A stretch of DNA of 48,216 nucleotides from an uncultured bacterium (GCA_903834825.1 CAILKQ010000072.1:1-48216); one strand, 5' to 3'; numbered from the stretch's first letter, positions 33,027 through 42,627 are shown. Notes: generated by a model from the sequence alone, not told the origin. Translations and numbers: made by a program.

Positions 33027-34409
33027 TTACAATGACTCCTGTATGTCGCGGATGAGTTTTGATGCGATATTGTTGGCGGTAGTTTCGAAATTACTTTCTG
33101 CAATGATCCGAATGATGGGCTCAGTGTTACTGGATCTTAAATGAACCCAGTCATTGTCAAACTCAATCCTTAATCCGTCGATGGTATTCAAAGGATTTGA
33201 TCTATATTTTTCCTTCAGTTTCTCAAAAACAACGTTTAGGTTGGTTTTGCCATCCATTTCGATCTTGTTTTTGCTGATGAAGTAGTCTGGATAACTGCTG
33301 CGAAGCTGTTTGACGGTTTTGTTTGATTGTGAAAGCTGGGTCAGGAAAAGAGCAATGCCAATAAGGGCATCCCTTCCATAATGAAAATCAGGAACAATGA
33401 TGCCGCCATTGCCTTCCCCTCCAATAACCGCATTGACCTCTTTCATCTTGGCCACAACGTTAACCTCGCCAACAGCTGCAGCATGATATTTTCCACCATG
33501 CTTTTCAGTGATGTCTTTCAGCGCTCTTGTTGATGAAAGGTTGCTTACTGTATCTCCTTTGGTTTTCCCTAGTACATAGTCTGCAATGGCAACCAACGTG
33601 TATTCTTCGCCAAACATGGACCCATCCTCGCAAACAAATACAAGCCTGTCAACATCAGGATCAACAGAAATGCCAAGATCGGCCTTGTTGGAAATTACAG
33701 CAGCAGAAAGTTGCGTCAGGTGTTGAGGCAATGGTTCAGGATTGTGGGCAAATTTTCCATTGACTTCTCCATTCAAAACAATGATGTTCTGTTCTTGTAT
33801 GCCCAATTTTTTAAGGAGAATGGGTACAAAAACTGCTCCACTGCTGTTGATCGCATCAACGACAATTTTGAGGTTTTGTTTTTCAATAAAATTTTTATTG
33901 ACAAGCGCATGTGATACAATGGCATCAAGATGCCTGTCTGCATGGTCGTATTTTGGTGTAATACTTCCGGTTTTGTCAACCAAAGAAAAATTGATATTCC
34001 CCAACTCTGCATTGTTGAGGATCTGCGCACCTACTTCAGCACTGATGAATTCTCCTTTATTGTTCAGCAATTTGAGTGCATTCCATTCTTTGGGGTTATG
34101 GCTGGCTGTGATTATGATTCCTCCAGCAGCATTTTCTGCAGCCACTTCAAATTCAACAGTTGGCGTTGTTGAAAGTCCAAGGTCGATGACTTCTGCACCC
34201 ATGGATACAAGTGTTTGAGCAACAAGACCTGCTATCATCGGGCCACTTATTCTTCCATCTCTTCCAATGATGATTTTTTTATTGCCCTCTGCCATTGCCC
34301 ATTCACCGAAGGCAGCCGTATATTTCACTACATCCAAAGGGGTAAGCGATTCACCGGGTTTACCGCCAATGGTTCCTCGGATTCCTGAAATGCTTTTGAT
34401 CAATGCCAA
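33027..34409 (-). CDS. glmM: Phosphoglucosamine mutase-like alpha-D-phosphohexomutase
   Basis: A 460-residue phosphohexomutase. The active serine is Ser103 in TASHNP, the Mg2+ loop is DPDVDR (about 250-255), the sugar-binding loop is GEGNGG, and the phosphate-binding loop is RSSNTEPIIRI near the C-terminus. Proteins of this length and with SGIRGTIGGKPG at the N-terminus are normally called GlmM in Bacteroidota, feeding UDP-GlcNAc synthesis. Phosphomannomutase activity cannot be excluded. It has a well-spaced promoter and probably drives the cysteine desulfurase too. Confidence 0.88.
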   Translation of the reverse strand: MALIKSISGIRGTIGGKPGESLTPLDVVKYTAAFGEWAMAEGNKKIIIGRDGRISGPMIAGLVAQTLVSMGAEVIDLGLSTTPTVEFEVAAENAAGGIIITASHNPKEWNALKLLNNKGEFISAEVGAQILNNAELGNINFSLVDKTGSITPKYDHADRHLDAIVSHALVNKNFIEKQNLKIVVDAINSSGAVFVPILLKKLGIQEQNIIVLNGEVNGKFAHNPEPLPQHLTQLSAAVISNKADLGISVDPDVDRLVFVCEDGSMFGEEYTLVAIADYVLGKTKGDTVSNLSSTRALKDITEKHGGKYHAAAVGEVNVVAKMKEVNAVIGGEGNGGIIVPDFHYGRDALIGIALFLTQLSQSNKTVKQLRSSYPDYFISKNKIEMDGKTNLNVVFEKLKEKYRSNPLNTIDGLRIEFDNDWVHLRSSNTEPIIRIIAESNFETTANNIASKLIRDIQESL

Positions 34410-34428
34410 ATTAAAAATTTTAAGGATG

Positions 34429-34459
34429 CAAAATTACAAAATAAAGGCTGTTCCATCAA
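34429..34459 (-). promoter_or_regulatory. Promoter of glmM
   Basis: On the minus strand TTG (34457-34459), 20 bases of spacer and an exact TAATTTTG -7 box (34429-34436) form the best complete Bacteroidota promoter in the window. The box lies 19 bases before the ATG at 34409. Confidence 0.7.
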
Positions 34460-34554
34460 CTAAATATGATTGCACAGTGGGTTTTATAGACTTAATGCTT
34501 TTTCTTAACTTTCTGGATAGGCCATTTCCTGGAAATACTGCTTAAATTTACAGT

Positions 34555-35160
34555 ATGCTTATGTTGTATTCAGATCACATGTCATTTATTCAGCAAGTGT
34601 TACATATTGATTATCAGTTAATGCTTTTGCTGAACCGCGAACTTGTTCACCCTGTTCTGGATGATTTTTTTCTATTTCTGCGGGAATCCATTTTTCATAT
34701 TCCCCTGTATGTTTTTATTGTTTTCTATTCTTTTCAGGTTTTTGGCAAAAAAGCCATTTGGTGGGTACTGGGTGCAATAGCCATGGTTGCATGTTGTGAC
34801 CTGATAAGCAGCCACGTCATCAAGCCCTATTTTGATAGGCCAAGACCTTGCAGAGATCCCTTTATGGCAGATCAAATCAGGTTTCTTGCCCGGTATTGTG
34901 GTGCCAATGGAAGTTTTACCTCCTCTCATGCCGTCAATCATTTTGCCTTTGCTACCTATGTTGCGTTTACCATGCGTGGTATTTCAAAATGGTTCAATCT
35001 TTTGTTCATTTGGGCCTTTGCCATTGCATACGCCCAGGTGTATGTAGGTGTACATTATCCATCAGATGTGTTGGTTGGGGCTTTTTTGGGGATAGTTTTT
35101 GGATTGACGGGTGCACAAATCAGCAGGCAGGCCCTATCTTTACAGCAACACAGTATATGA
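34555..35160 (+). CDS. PAP2-family membrane phosphatase
   Basis: A 201-residue membrane phosphatase of the PAP2/undecaprenyl-diphosphatase superfamily. Phosphate-site motif C1 is KPYFDRPRP, C2 is SFTSSHAVNHFA with the catalytic His, and C3 is AQVYVGVHYPSDV, where the usual SR becomes AQ but His and Asp remain. Several membrane helices surround these motifs. A role in dephosphorylating lipid-linked phosphates (for example undecaprenyl diphosphate or phosphatidate) is inferred. Two nearby ATGs (34555 and 34579) are possible. The stop overlaps the ATG of the next gene (ATGA). Confidence 0.85.
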   Translation: MLMLYSDHMSFIQQVLHIDYQLMLLLNRELVHPVLDDFFLFLRESIFHIPLYVFIVFYSFQVFGKKAIWWVLGAIAMVACCDLISSHVIKPYFDRPRPCRDPFMADQIRFLARYCGANGSFTSSHAVNHFAFATYVAFTMRGISKWFNLLFIWAFAIAYAQVYVGVHYPSDVLVGAFLGIVFGLTGAQISRQALSLQQHSI

Positions 35161-36458
35161 ACGAGTTGCTCATTCTCTTCTTTCTGATCCTTATCAATGG
35201 ATTCTTTTCCATGGCAGAGATTGCCTTGGTTTCTGCCAGAAAAGCCCGTCTTGAGGGGCAGGCAAACAAAGGAGACTCAAGGGCCAAACATGCGCTGGCA
35301 CTGGCACAAAAGCCTGATTCTTTTTTATCCACTGTTCAAATCGGAATTACTACCATCGGTATTCTTACAGGTATATTTTCAGGCGACAAGATTGTGGATG
35401 ATGTGGCTGTCTTTCTGGAGGGACTACCTGTCTTTGCTGCCTACAGCAAAGGGATTGCAACAGCGGCAGTTGTTGTTATCATCACTTTTTTCTCTCTTGT
35501 TTTTGGTGAGCTTGTTCCCAAACGGCTTGGGTTGTCCAACCCTGAAAAGATTGCCAAAACTGTTGCAGCCCCCATGCGGTTGATTTCAAGAATTGTCTAT
35601 CCTTTTGTTTGGTTGCTGGTGAATACAACCACATTGATCATGGGGTTATTCAGGGTTAAGACAGATGATTCACAAGTGACGGAGGAAGAAATCAAAGCCA
35701 TCATCAATGAAGGAACCGAACATGGTGCCATTGAAGTAACCGAGCAAGAAATCATCCAGCGGGTTTTCCATTTGGGAGATCGAAACATCACTTCTTTGAT
35801 GACCCACCGCAGTGATGTAATCTGGTTTGATGTCAATGATAATGAGCAGAGCATCAGGGAGAAGATCATGAAGGAGCCACACACTATATATCCTGTGTGT
35901 GATAAATCAATAGACCAAATCAAGGGAATTGTTTCCATCAAGGACATGTATGTTACACCCGATGAGGTTTCTTTCAAGCATACCATGAAAAACCCTCTTT
36001 TCGTTCCAGAAAACATCAGTCCTTATCAACTGCTTGAAAAGTTCAAGGTCTCCAAAATCCATACCAGCTTTGTCGTAGATGAGTATGGAACCCTGCTTGG
36101 ATTGGTAACCTTGAATGATTTGTTGGAAGCTATTGTTGGGGACCTTCCTCAGCACGATTTGCAGGACTATGAAATCATTGAAAGGGAAGATGGAAGTTTT
36201 CTGGTTGATGCACAGATTCCGTTTTATGATTTTCTCACCAGGTTTGAAAAAGCCGATTGGATGAATGAAGGTGAACAGGAATTTGATACATTGGCTGGGT
36301 TCATTTTACACGCCCTTGAGCGGATTCCAGAAACCGGTGAACATTTTGAATGGAAAGGATTTGGCATAGAAATCATGGACATGGATGGTCATCGCATCGA
36401 CAAGGTAATGGTGAAATTATCGGACCAGATCCGCAGTGAAATGGAAGAAGAACAATAA
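35157..36458 (+). CDS. CorC/HlyC-type membrane protein with CNNM and CBS domains
   Basis: A 433-residue protein: an N-terminal CNNM/DUF21 membrane domain (about residues 1-185, starting MNELLILFFLILINGFFSMAEIALVSARKARLE), a CBS pair (about 205-335), and a C-terminal CorC_HlyC domain (about 350-430). Relatives are implicated in Mg2+/Co2+ efflux or resistance, although members are often mislabelled hemolysins. The true ATG is 35157, overlapping the PAP2 stop codon (ATGA); the same frame is open far upstream inside the PAP2 gene, but that part is antisense-of-frame noise. With mgtE the window holds two probable divalent-cation proteins. Confidence 0.9.
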   Translation: MNELLILFFLILINGFFSMAEIALVSARKARLEGQANKGDSRAKHALALAQKPDSFLSTVQIGITTIGILTGIFSGDKIVDDVAVFLEGLPVFAAYSKGIATAAVVVIITFFSLVFGELVPKRLGLSNPEKIAKTVAAPMRLISRIVYPFVWLLVNTTTLIMGLFRVKTDDSQVTEEEIKAIINEGTEHGAIEVTEQEIIQRVFHLGDRNITSLMTHRSDVIWFDVNDNEQSIREKIMKEPHTIYPVCDKSIDQIKGIVSIKDMYVTPDEVSFKHTMKNPLFVPENISPYQLLEKFKVSKIHTSFVVDEYGTLLGLVTLNDLLEAIVGDLPQHDLQDYEIIEREDGSFLVDAQIPFYDFLTRFEKADWMNEGEQEFDTLAGFILHALERIPETGEHFEWKGFGIEIMDMDGHRIDKVMVKLSDQIRSEMEEEQ

Positions 36459-36463
36459 GGAAT

Positions 36464-37249
36464 ATGGAGCTTTCCCTTCAACATAAAACGGCATTGGTTT
36501 GTGGCGGATCTCAAGGAATTGGTAAGGCTATTGCCATCGAACTCGCCATGCTTGGAGCCTCTTGTATTTTGCTCTCCAGAAATTTGAATACCCTTCAGCA
36601 GACCGTCAACGAACTGCCTGTTACCAATGATCAATCGCATGCATGCCACGCAATTGATTTCAATGATGTTGATGCACTGAAAGCGCTTGTATCCAATATT
36701 ACACAAGACCATACCATTGATATCCTGATCAACAATACTGGTGGGCCATCAGCAGGTCCCATTGAAACGGCAGATCCGCTGGCATTTCATGCTGCCTTTA
36801 CCCAACATCTTGTTTGCAACCATATCCTTGCGCAGGCTGTCATTCCTGCGATGAAACAAAATGGCTGGGGTCGTATCATCAATGTCATTTCAACCTCAGT
36901 CCGGATTCCAATCGATAATCTTGGTGTGTCCAATACCATTCGTGCAGCGGTTGCCTCCTGGTCAAAAACCATGTCAAATGAATTGGCCGTGCATGGCATT
37001 ACTGTCAATAGCCTCCTGCCGGGATTCATTTCCACTGCAAGACTCGAGGCCGTTGCTGAAAACTTTGCTGCCAGGGCGAACATTGAAAAGACTGCCATGC
37101 AGGCTCAAATGCGCGCTTCAGTTCCTGCCAAAAGATTTGGATCGCCTGCTGAAATTGCTGCTGTTGCTGCTTTTGTGGCATCTCCCGCAGCCTCTTACCT
37201 CAATGGAATCTGTATACCTGTCGATGGTGGCAGAACCGGAAGCATTTAA
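36464..37249 (+). CDS. SDR-family protein with divergent catalytic motif
   Basis: A 261-residue SDR with an intact nucleotide site (CGGSQGIGKAIAIEL, residues about 13-27) and NNTGG in place of NNAG. The active-site position that is normally YxxxK reads SNTIR (GVSNTIRAAV), so both the catalytic Tyr and Lys are replaced. The preceding serine region NVISTS is present. Such SNxxR variants form a recognised SDR branch annotated as 3-oxoacyl-ACP reductase-like, but their reaction is not firmly known. It ends two bases before kynU, suggesting a shared transcript and possibly a related substrate. Confidence 0.8.
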   Translation: MELSLQHKTALVCGGSQGIGKAIAIELAMLGASCILLSRNLNTLQQTVNELPVTNDQSHACHAIDFNDVDALKALVSNITQDHTIDILINNTGGPSAGPIETADPLAFHAAFTQHLVCNHILAQAVIPAMKQNGWGRIINVISTSVRIPIDNLGVSNTIRAAVASWSKTMSNELAVHGITVNSLLPGFISTARLEAVAENFAARANIEKTAMQAQMRASVPAKRFGSPAEIAAVAAFVASPAASYLNGICIPVDGGRTGSI

Positions 37250-37251
37250 CA

Positions 37252-38541
37252 ATGAACAGATTTGAATTCAATGAAGCCTTTGCGCAGTCGCTTGATGCTG
37301 CCGACCCTTTACAAGGTTTCAGGAGCCAGTTCCTGGTGCCTGAAAAAAATGGAAAGCAGCGCATCTATTTTTTGGGGAATTCACTCGGTCTTCAGCCCAT
37401 CTCAACTGCAGGGTCCATCAATACGATCCTTCAGCATTGGGCTGAAGAGGGGGTCGAATCTTTTTTTGCTGGGAAAGCGCCTTGGCTGGATCTGCACAAT
37501 GCCTTGCTTGAACCATTGTCTGTTATTGCTGGCGCCAAGCCATCAGAGCTTAGTGTCATGAACCAGCTAACCGTCAATATTCATTTGATGCTGGTTAGTT
37601 TTTATCGTCCAGATGGTGAACGAAAAAAAATTCTGGTAGAATCCAAGGCATTTCCAAGCGATCAATATGCCATACATTCATTTCTGGAACACCTTGGCCT
37701 GGATCCTTCAGAGATACTGGTTGAAGTCAATGCTGGTAGCGAAAATGTTGCCATGCGCAATGAAGATATTATCCATGCTATTGAAAGTCATTCAGATGAA
37801 CTGGCCTTGGTTTTTCTCGGTGGAATCAATTACTATACCGGTCAGTTGTTGGACATGCAGCAGATCAGCAAGGCTTCTCGCGAAGCTGGTGCAATGGTTG
37901 GTTTTGACCTGGCCCATGCCATGGGCAATGTGCAATTGAATCTGCACGCATGGGAAATTGATTTTGCCTGCTGGTGTTCTTATAAATACCTCAATGGTGG
38001 CCCTGGCGCAGTAGCTGCTGTATTTGTGCACGAGAGGCATCACGCAGATAAAACATTGAAAAGGCTTACCGGTTGGTGGGGGTATGACAAATCTGAAAGG
38101 TTTGCCATGAAGAACCGCTTTGTGCCAGAACCCGACGCATCAGGGTGGCAACTGAGTACACCATCCATCTTGCTGTATGCCTGCCTTAAATCTTCCCTGG
38201 ATATTTTTACACAAGCCGGGTGGATAAATATTTTGGCCAAGCAGGAAAAAATGCTGGCATGGCTTTCCGCCCTCATCAATGATCTTGGATTTGAACATTT
38301 TACGTGCCTTACGCCTGATGCAAGAGGATGCCAGGTTTCCCTGTTGTTCAAAGAAAAAGGAAGGGAGGTTTATGACCTGCTTTTTGAGAAAGGGTTCATG
38401 GTGGATTGGAGGGAGCCCAATGTGATTCGACTGGCACCAGTTCCATTGTATAATACATTCACTGAAGTATGGCATTTTTATAGCGCATTGAAAGCCATTA
38501 TCTTTGAGGTATATGCAATAAAAAAACCTTTCCAAGCATAG
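37252..38541 (+). CDS. kynU: Kynureninase
   Basis: A 429-residue PLP enzyme that cleaves kynurenine (or 3-hydroxykynurenine) to anthranilate (or 3-hydroxyanthranilate) and alanine. Visible marks are FLGNSLGLQP, the FPSDQYAIHSF segment, DLAHAMGN, and the PLP lysine Lys245 in WCSYKYLNGGPG. The C-terminal domain with VDWREPNVIRLAPVPLYNT is complete. No tryptophan dioxygenase or kynurenine monooxygenase gene is in the window, so whether it serves NAD synthesis or tryptophan breakdown is open. Start ATG 37252. Confidence 0.95.
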   Translation: MNRFEFNEAFAQSLDAADPLQGFRSQFLVPEKNGKQRIYFLGNSLGLQPISTAGSINTILQHWAEEGVESFFAGKAPWLDLHNALLEPLSVIAGAKPSELSVMNQLTVNIHLMLVSFYRPDGERKKILVESKAFPSDQYAIHSFLEHLGLDPSEILVEVNAGSENVAMRNEDIIHAIESHSDELALVFLGGINYYTGQLLDMQQISKASREAGAMVGFDLAHAMGNVQLNLHAWEIDFACWCSYKYLNGGPGAVAAVFVHERHHADKTLKRLTGWWGYDKSERFAMKNRFVPEPDASGWQLSTPSILLYACLKSSLDIFTQAGWINILAKQEKMLAWLSALINDLGFEHFTCLTPDARGCQVSLLFKEKGREVYDLLFEKGFMVDWREPNVIRLAPVPLYNTFTEVWHFYSALKAIIFEVYAIKKPFQA

Positions 38542-38583
38542 AAAAAAAAGGCGAATGACCTTGTTAATTTTCAAGTTTTTACC

Positions 38584-39387
38584 ATGACCAAACAAGTACT
38601 GATCGATCATATAAGAGCAAAAAAGTCTTATCTCTGTGTAGGGTTGGATACAGATCCCAGCAAGTTGCCAGCATGCATGCTGGGGGAGGAGGATCCTGTT
38701 TTTGCTTTCAACAAAGCCATCATCGATGCAACCTTGCCTTATTGTGTTTCCTACAAAATCAATACCGCTTTCTATGAAGCACATGGCCTGCGTGGTTGGG
38801 CTTCCATGGAAAAGACGGTCAACTATATTCCTGAAACACATTTCCGGATAGCCGATGCAAAACGGGGCGATATTGGCAATACATCCACCCAATATGCCAT
38901 CGCGTTTTTGAAAAACCTTCCTTTTGATGCCATCACCATTGCTCCCTACATGGGCGAGGACAGCGTCAAGCCATTCCTTCAGTTTGAAGGGAAATGGGCC
39001 ATCGTGCTTGGGCTTACCTCTAATCCTGGTGCGGCTGATTTTGAGTTGAAGGAATTGAAAGCCGAAGGCCGGTTGTATGAAAAGGTTATACAAACTGTTG
39101 CTGGCTGGGGATCTACTGACAACCTGATGTTTGTGGTAGGCGCTACCAGGTCTGATGAATTCCTCAACCTCAGAAAAATATCACCTGACCATTTCTTTCT
39201 GGTTCCAGGTGTTGGTGCGCAGGGAGGTAGTCTGGCAGAAATTTCACAGAAGGCCATGAACAAGGATGTGGGCTTGCTCGTCAATGTGAGCCGCGACATT
39301 ATTTTTGCATCTTCAGGCATTGATTTTGCATCAGTGGCAGGAGAGAAGGCAAAGGCCTATGCTGCTGAAATGTCTTTATACCTTTAA
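38584..39387 (+). CDS. pyrF: Orotidine 5'-phosphate decarboxylase, type 2
   Basis: A 267-residue PyrF of the larger, mycobacterial-type branch. It converts OMP to UMP. VGLDTDPSKLP at the N-terminus, the catalytic DAKRGDIGNT with Lys93, APYMGEDS and VPGVGAQGG fit the family. The gap after kynU is 42 bases and A-rich, without a clear terminator. Its stop codon overlaps the stop of the converging SGNH hydrolase gene (two shared bases). Confidence 0.95.
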   Translation: MTKQVLIDHIRAKKSYLCVGLDTDPSKLPACMLGEEDPVFAFNKAIIDATLPYCVSYKINTAFYEAHGLRGWASMEKTVNYIPETHFRIADAKRGDIGNTSTQYAIAFLKNLPFDAITIAPYMGEDSVKPFLQFEGKWAIVLGLTSNPGAADFELKELKAEGRLYEKVIQTVAGWGSTDNLMFVVGATRSDEFLNLRKISPDHFFLVPGVGAQGGSLAEISQKAMNKDVGLLVNVSRDIIFASSGIDFASVAGEKAKAYAAEMSLYL

Positions 39388-40067
39388 TTCAATCGCCTGA
39401 CTTGTTGTAAGATTACATCAGCAAGTTTTTTTGCCCATCTACCATACTCAATTCCTGAAGGATGAAGGCCATCTTTGGCTACCAGTAAAGGGTTGGAAGT
39501 GGCTTCCCTGCTGCCTTCTGTGATGGATATGTAGGCAATACCAGCAGCTTCGGTAATCTTTCTGTTGATGGCATTGAACAGGTCTATTTCTTTTCCGATT
39601 TTCACCCTGTCCCTGCTGGCTGCAAAAGGCGTTGCTCCCCAATCAGGAATGCTCAACACAAAAACATGTTGTTTGTTTCCACCAGCAAAGGCGATGGCTT
39701 TTTTCAATAATTTTTCAAATTCCTGTTCATATGCTGAGGGATCTTTCCCCCGGTATTGGTTGTTGACACCAATCAATAAGCTGACAATATCGTAGGGTTG
39801 CACAAAGGTTGTTTTCTCAATTCCATCCATTAATTCATCTGTCGTCCAACCGGTCTTGGCAATGATTTCAGCAGCATGCACGTTCATGCCTTTCTTTCTC
39901 AGCAGTTGTACGGTCTGATAGGGAAAGGATTCGTAAATCGGAACAGATTCACCAATGGTATAGGAATCGCCAAGGGCCAACAAACTCCTTTGCTTTTGTG
40001 CAGTACTGTTCAATGCCATGGTCATCAGAAATGGGAGGGTGATAAAAAGCTGTTTCAGGCGGTTCAT
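39384..40067 (-). CDS. Exported SGNH/GDSL hydrolase
   Basis: A 227-residue esterase-type hydrolase with a signal peptide (MNRLKQLFITLPFLMTMALNSTAQ). Block I is LALGDSYTIG with the nucleophile Ser, block III is IGVNNQYRG, and block V DGLHPS supplies Asp and His. It could deacetylate polysaccharides or cleave lipids in the periplasm; the substrate is unknown. It overlaps the pyrF stop and is divergent from the S9 peptidase. Confidence 0.87.
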   Translation of the reverse strand: MNRLKQLFITLPFLMTMALNSTAQKQRSLLALGDSYTIGESVPIYESFPYQTVQLLRKKGMNVHAAEIIAKTGWTTDELMDGIEKTTFVQPYDIVSLLIGVNNQYRGKDPSAYEQEFEKLLKKAIAFAGGNKQHVFVLSIPDWGATPFAASRDRVKIGKEIDLFNAINRKITEAAGIAYISITEGSREATSNPLLVAKDGLHPSGIEYGRWAKKLADVILQQVRRLN

Positions 40068-40125
40068 ATGACCCCGAATTTAAACAAAATGGGATTATCT
40101 TTATGCACAACCGAAAACCAACTGC

Positions 40126-42597
40126 ATGAAACGGATTTTTTTATTGTTGCTCGTATTAGTAAGCTGCACGATTTCTTTTGCACAACAACTTCCTGTGGCC
40201 AAAGCCAACTATGAACTGGCCGCGAGGTTCTCTCCAAAGAAGTTGGAGAAAATGTTGTTTTCTACGGCCGTTGATCCTCATTGGATGAAAGGTGGTGTTA
40301 AGTTCTGGTATACCTATGAAACAACCGCTGGTAAAAAATGGTATGTGGTGGATCCGGTAAAAATGGCCAAGGTCCCCATGTTTGACAATGATAAATTGGC
40401 GGCATCCATCACTAGAATTGTCAAGGATCCTTTTGATGGCAAACACCTTTCATTGGATAACCTCAAATTTGTAAAGGATGAGAACTGGATACAGTTTGAA
40501 GTGAAAAGTACACAAGAAGTTGAGAAAAAAGATACCACCAAAAAAGGCCCTTCCACCAAAGAAAAAAAGGTTTTTCATTTCCAATACAACATCACGCTTG
40601 ATTCACTTGTCGAGTTGAAGGACCTCAAGAAGCCAACGCCAAAGCCTTCATGGGCCAATGTTTCACCCGATCAGCAATGGGTGGTATTTGCAAGGGATTT
40701 CAATTTGTATAGGATGGATTCTGCGAACCTGCGGAAAGCCATTGTAAAAGAGGATGACAGTACCATTGTGGAAGAAAAACTGACCACTGACGGCATTGAA
40801 AATTATGGATTCGGCGAATCATTTGGTGAGACCAATCTTGAAAAGGCGGCCAACCGCAAAAAAAGAAAATTTGCAGGGGTGATGTGGTCTCCGAATTCAA
40901 CACATTTTGTGGTCACAAGAACCGACAGCAGGAATGTAAAAGACCTCTGGGTCATCAACAGCATCGCGGAGCCACGTCCGACCCTGGAAACCTATAAATA
41001 CCATATGCCAGGAGAAAAAGAAGCTCCCATTAGGGGAATGATGGTGTTTGACATGGCTACAAAAAAAATGGAAAAAATCGATGCATCCCTGTTCAAAGAC
41101 CAGGAGTTGGGGATATGGTCTGCCAATGTTGAAAAAAGAGCCCGGGATGATGAGCGCCGCCCAATGATCTGGATGGGGGATGATACCAAATTTTATTTCA
41201 GCAGAACAAGCAGAGACCTGAAGAGAATTGATGTTTGTGCATTTGATCTTTCATCCAAAATGGTTAAAGTGCTGGTAGAGGAGAGGATGAATACCTATCT
41301 TGAACTCCGCAAGCCACTGTTTTTTAACAATGGAAAGGAATTCATCCATTGGAGCGAACGCGACGGATGGGGGCATCTCTACCTCTATGATTCTTCTGGT
41401 AAAATGAAATCACAGATCACTTCTGGGCCATGGCATGTGGAGGAAATGGAAGACATTGATGACAAGACAAGAACAGTTTATTTTACCGCCAATGGCAAGG
41501 AAGCTGGTGAAGATCCTTACTACCTGCATTTGTACAAAACAGCACTGGATGGCAGTGGCTTGAAATTGCTCAACCCCGGAGACCATGATCACAGTGCCAA
41601 CCTGGATGACACCAGGCGTTTCTTTGTAGACAATTATTCCAGGGTCAATACTGCACCCGTTTCGGCATTGTTTGATGCAACAGGAAAGAAAATCATGGAC
41701 CTGGAAAAGGCCGATCTTTCATCGCTGATGCATGCCGGATATAAATTTCCTGAGCCTTTTATTGCCAAGGCCGATGATGGTATCACAGACCTATATGGCG
41801 TTGTATACAAACCCTTTGATTTTGATTCAACGAAGAAATATCCAGTTGTTGCATACGTCTACCCCGGACCCCAAACAGAAGCCGTGAACAAGGCTTTTGG
41901 AAGATCGATGGACCGCGTAGACAGGCTTGCCCAGTTTGGATTTATCGTAGTAACCCTGGGCAACAGGGGCGGTCATCCGTCAAGGTCCAAATGGTACCAC
42001 AATTATGGCTATGGCAACCTGAGGGACTATGGCTTGGCCGACAAGAAAACAGTCATAGAACAACTTGGGCAAAGGTTCAGTTATATGGACATCAACCGCG
42101 TGGGCATCCATGGGCATTCCGGTGGAGGGTTTATGTCTACCGCTGCCATGTTGGTCTATCCTGATTTCTTCAAAGTGGCTGTTTCCTCCGCAGGGAACCA
42201 CGAAAACAATATTTACAACAGGTGGTGGAGCGAAAAGCACCATGGGGTAAGAGAACAGGTTTCTGATAAAGGGGATACCAGTTTTCTGTACGCGATTGAA
42301 AAAAATTCAGAGCTGGCTAAAAACCTCAAGGGCCATTTGATGCTCTCTCACGGAGACATTGATAACAATGTTCATCCTGGCAATACCATTCGCATGGCCA
42401 ATGCGCTGATCAAGGCCAACAAACGGTTCGATCTTGTTTTGTTGCCTGGCCAACGGCATGGATATGGCGACATGACGGAGTATTTTTTCTGGCAGATGGG
42501 TGATTATTTCAGCAAATGGTTGTTGGGTGATTTTTCTCAACCGGTAGACATCATGGAAATCAACAGGGAAATCCAGCAGACAGGAAACAAAAAATAA
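40126..42597 (+). CDS. Exported S9-family (dipeptidyl-peptidase IV-like) serine peptidase
   Basis: An 823-residue prolyl-oligopeptidase family protein with a signal peptide (MKRIFLLLLVLVSCTISFAQ). An N-terminal beta-propeller (about residues 60-560, including WSPNSTHFVVTRTDSR and WSERDGWGHLYLYDS) is followed by the alpha/beta-hydrolase domain (about 560-800). The catalytic triad reads Ser665 (GIHGHSGGG), Asp744 (HGDIDNNVHPGN) and His778 (GQRHGYG). It probably trims peptides in the periplasm. A near-consensus -7 box, TATCTTTA, lies at 40096-40103. Confidence 0.93.
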   Translation: MKRIFLLLLVLVSCTISFAQQLPVAKANYELAARFSPKKLEKMLFSTAVDPHWMKGGVKFWYTYETTAGKKWYVVDPVKMAKVPMFDNDKLAASITRIVKDPFDGKHLSLDNLKFVKDENWIQFEVKSTQEVEKKDTTKKGPSTKEKKVFHFQYNITLDSLVELKDLKKPTPKPSWANVSPDQQWVVFARDFNLYRMDSANLRKAIVKEDDSTIVEEKLTTDGIENYGFGESFGETNLEKAANRKKRKFAGVMWSPNSTHFVVTRTDSRNVKDLWVINSIAEPRPTLETYKYHMPGEKEAPIRGMMVFDMATKKMEKIDASLFKDQELGIWSANVEKRARDDERRPMIWMGDDTKFYFSRTSRDLKRIDVCAFDLSSKMVKVLVEERMNTYLELRKPLFFNNGKEFIHWSERDGWGHLYLYDSSGKMKSQITSGPWHVEEMEDIDDKTRTVYFTANGKEAGEDPYYLHLYKTALDGSGLKLLNPGDHDHSANLDDTRRFFVDNYSRVNTAPVSALFDATGKKIMDLEKADLSSLMHAGYKFPEPFIAKADDGITDLYGVVYKPFDFDSTKKYPVVAYVYPGPQTEAVNKAFGRSMDRVDRLAQFGFIVVTLGNRGGHPSRSKWYHNYGYGNLRDYGLADKKTVIEQLGQRFSYMDINRVGIHGHSGGGFMSTAAMLVYPDFFKVAVSSAGNHENNIYNRWWSEKHHGVREQVSDKGDTSFLYAIEKNSELAKNLKGHLMLSHGDIDNNVHPGNTIRMANALIKANKRFDLVLLPGQRHGYGDMTEYFFWQMGDYFSKWLLGDFSQPVDIMEINREIQQTGNKK

Positions 42598-42614
42598 TGT
42601 TGCCTGATAGGTTG

Positions 42615-42622
42615 TATTTTTG
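42615..42622 (+). promoter_or_regulatory. -7 box immediately before an ATG
   Basis: TATTTTTG is an exact TAnnTTTG match with only five bases (CAGTG) to the ATG at 42628. If used, it would give an almost leaderless mRNA. Confidence 0.5.
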
Positions 42623-42627
42623 CAGTG

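Noticed and set aside
34848-35156. Long N-terminal extension of the CorC/HlyC frame inside the PAP2 gene
   Set aside because: The stretch is out of frame with a well-supported PAP2 gene and looks non-protein-like. The ATG at 35157 overlaps the PAP2 stop in a typical ATGA coupling.
38140-39093. Minus-strand open frame of 317 codons opposite kynU and pyrF
   Set aside because: Antisense to two complete enzymes with intact active sites.
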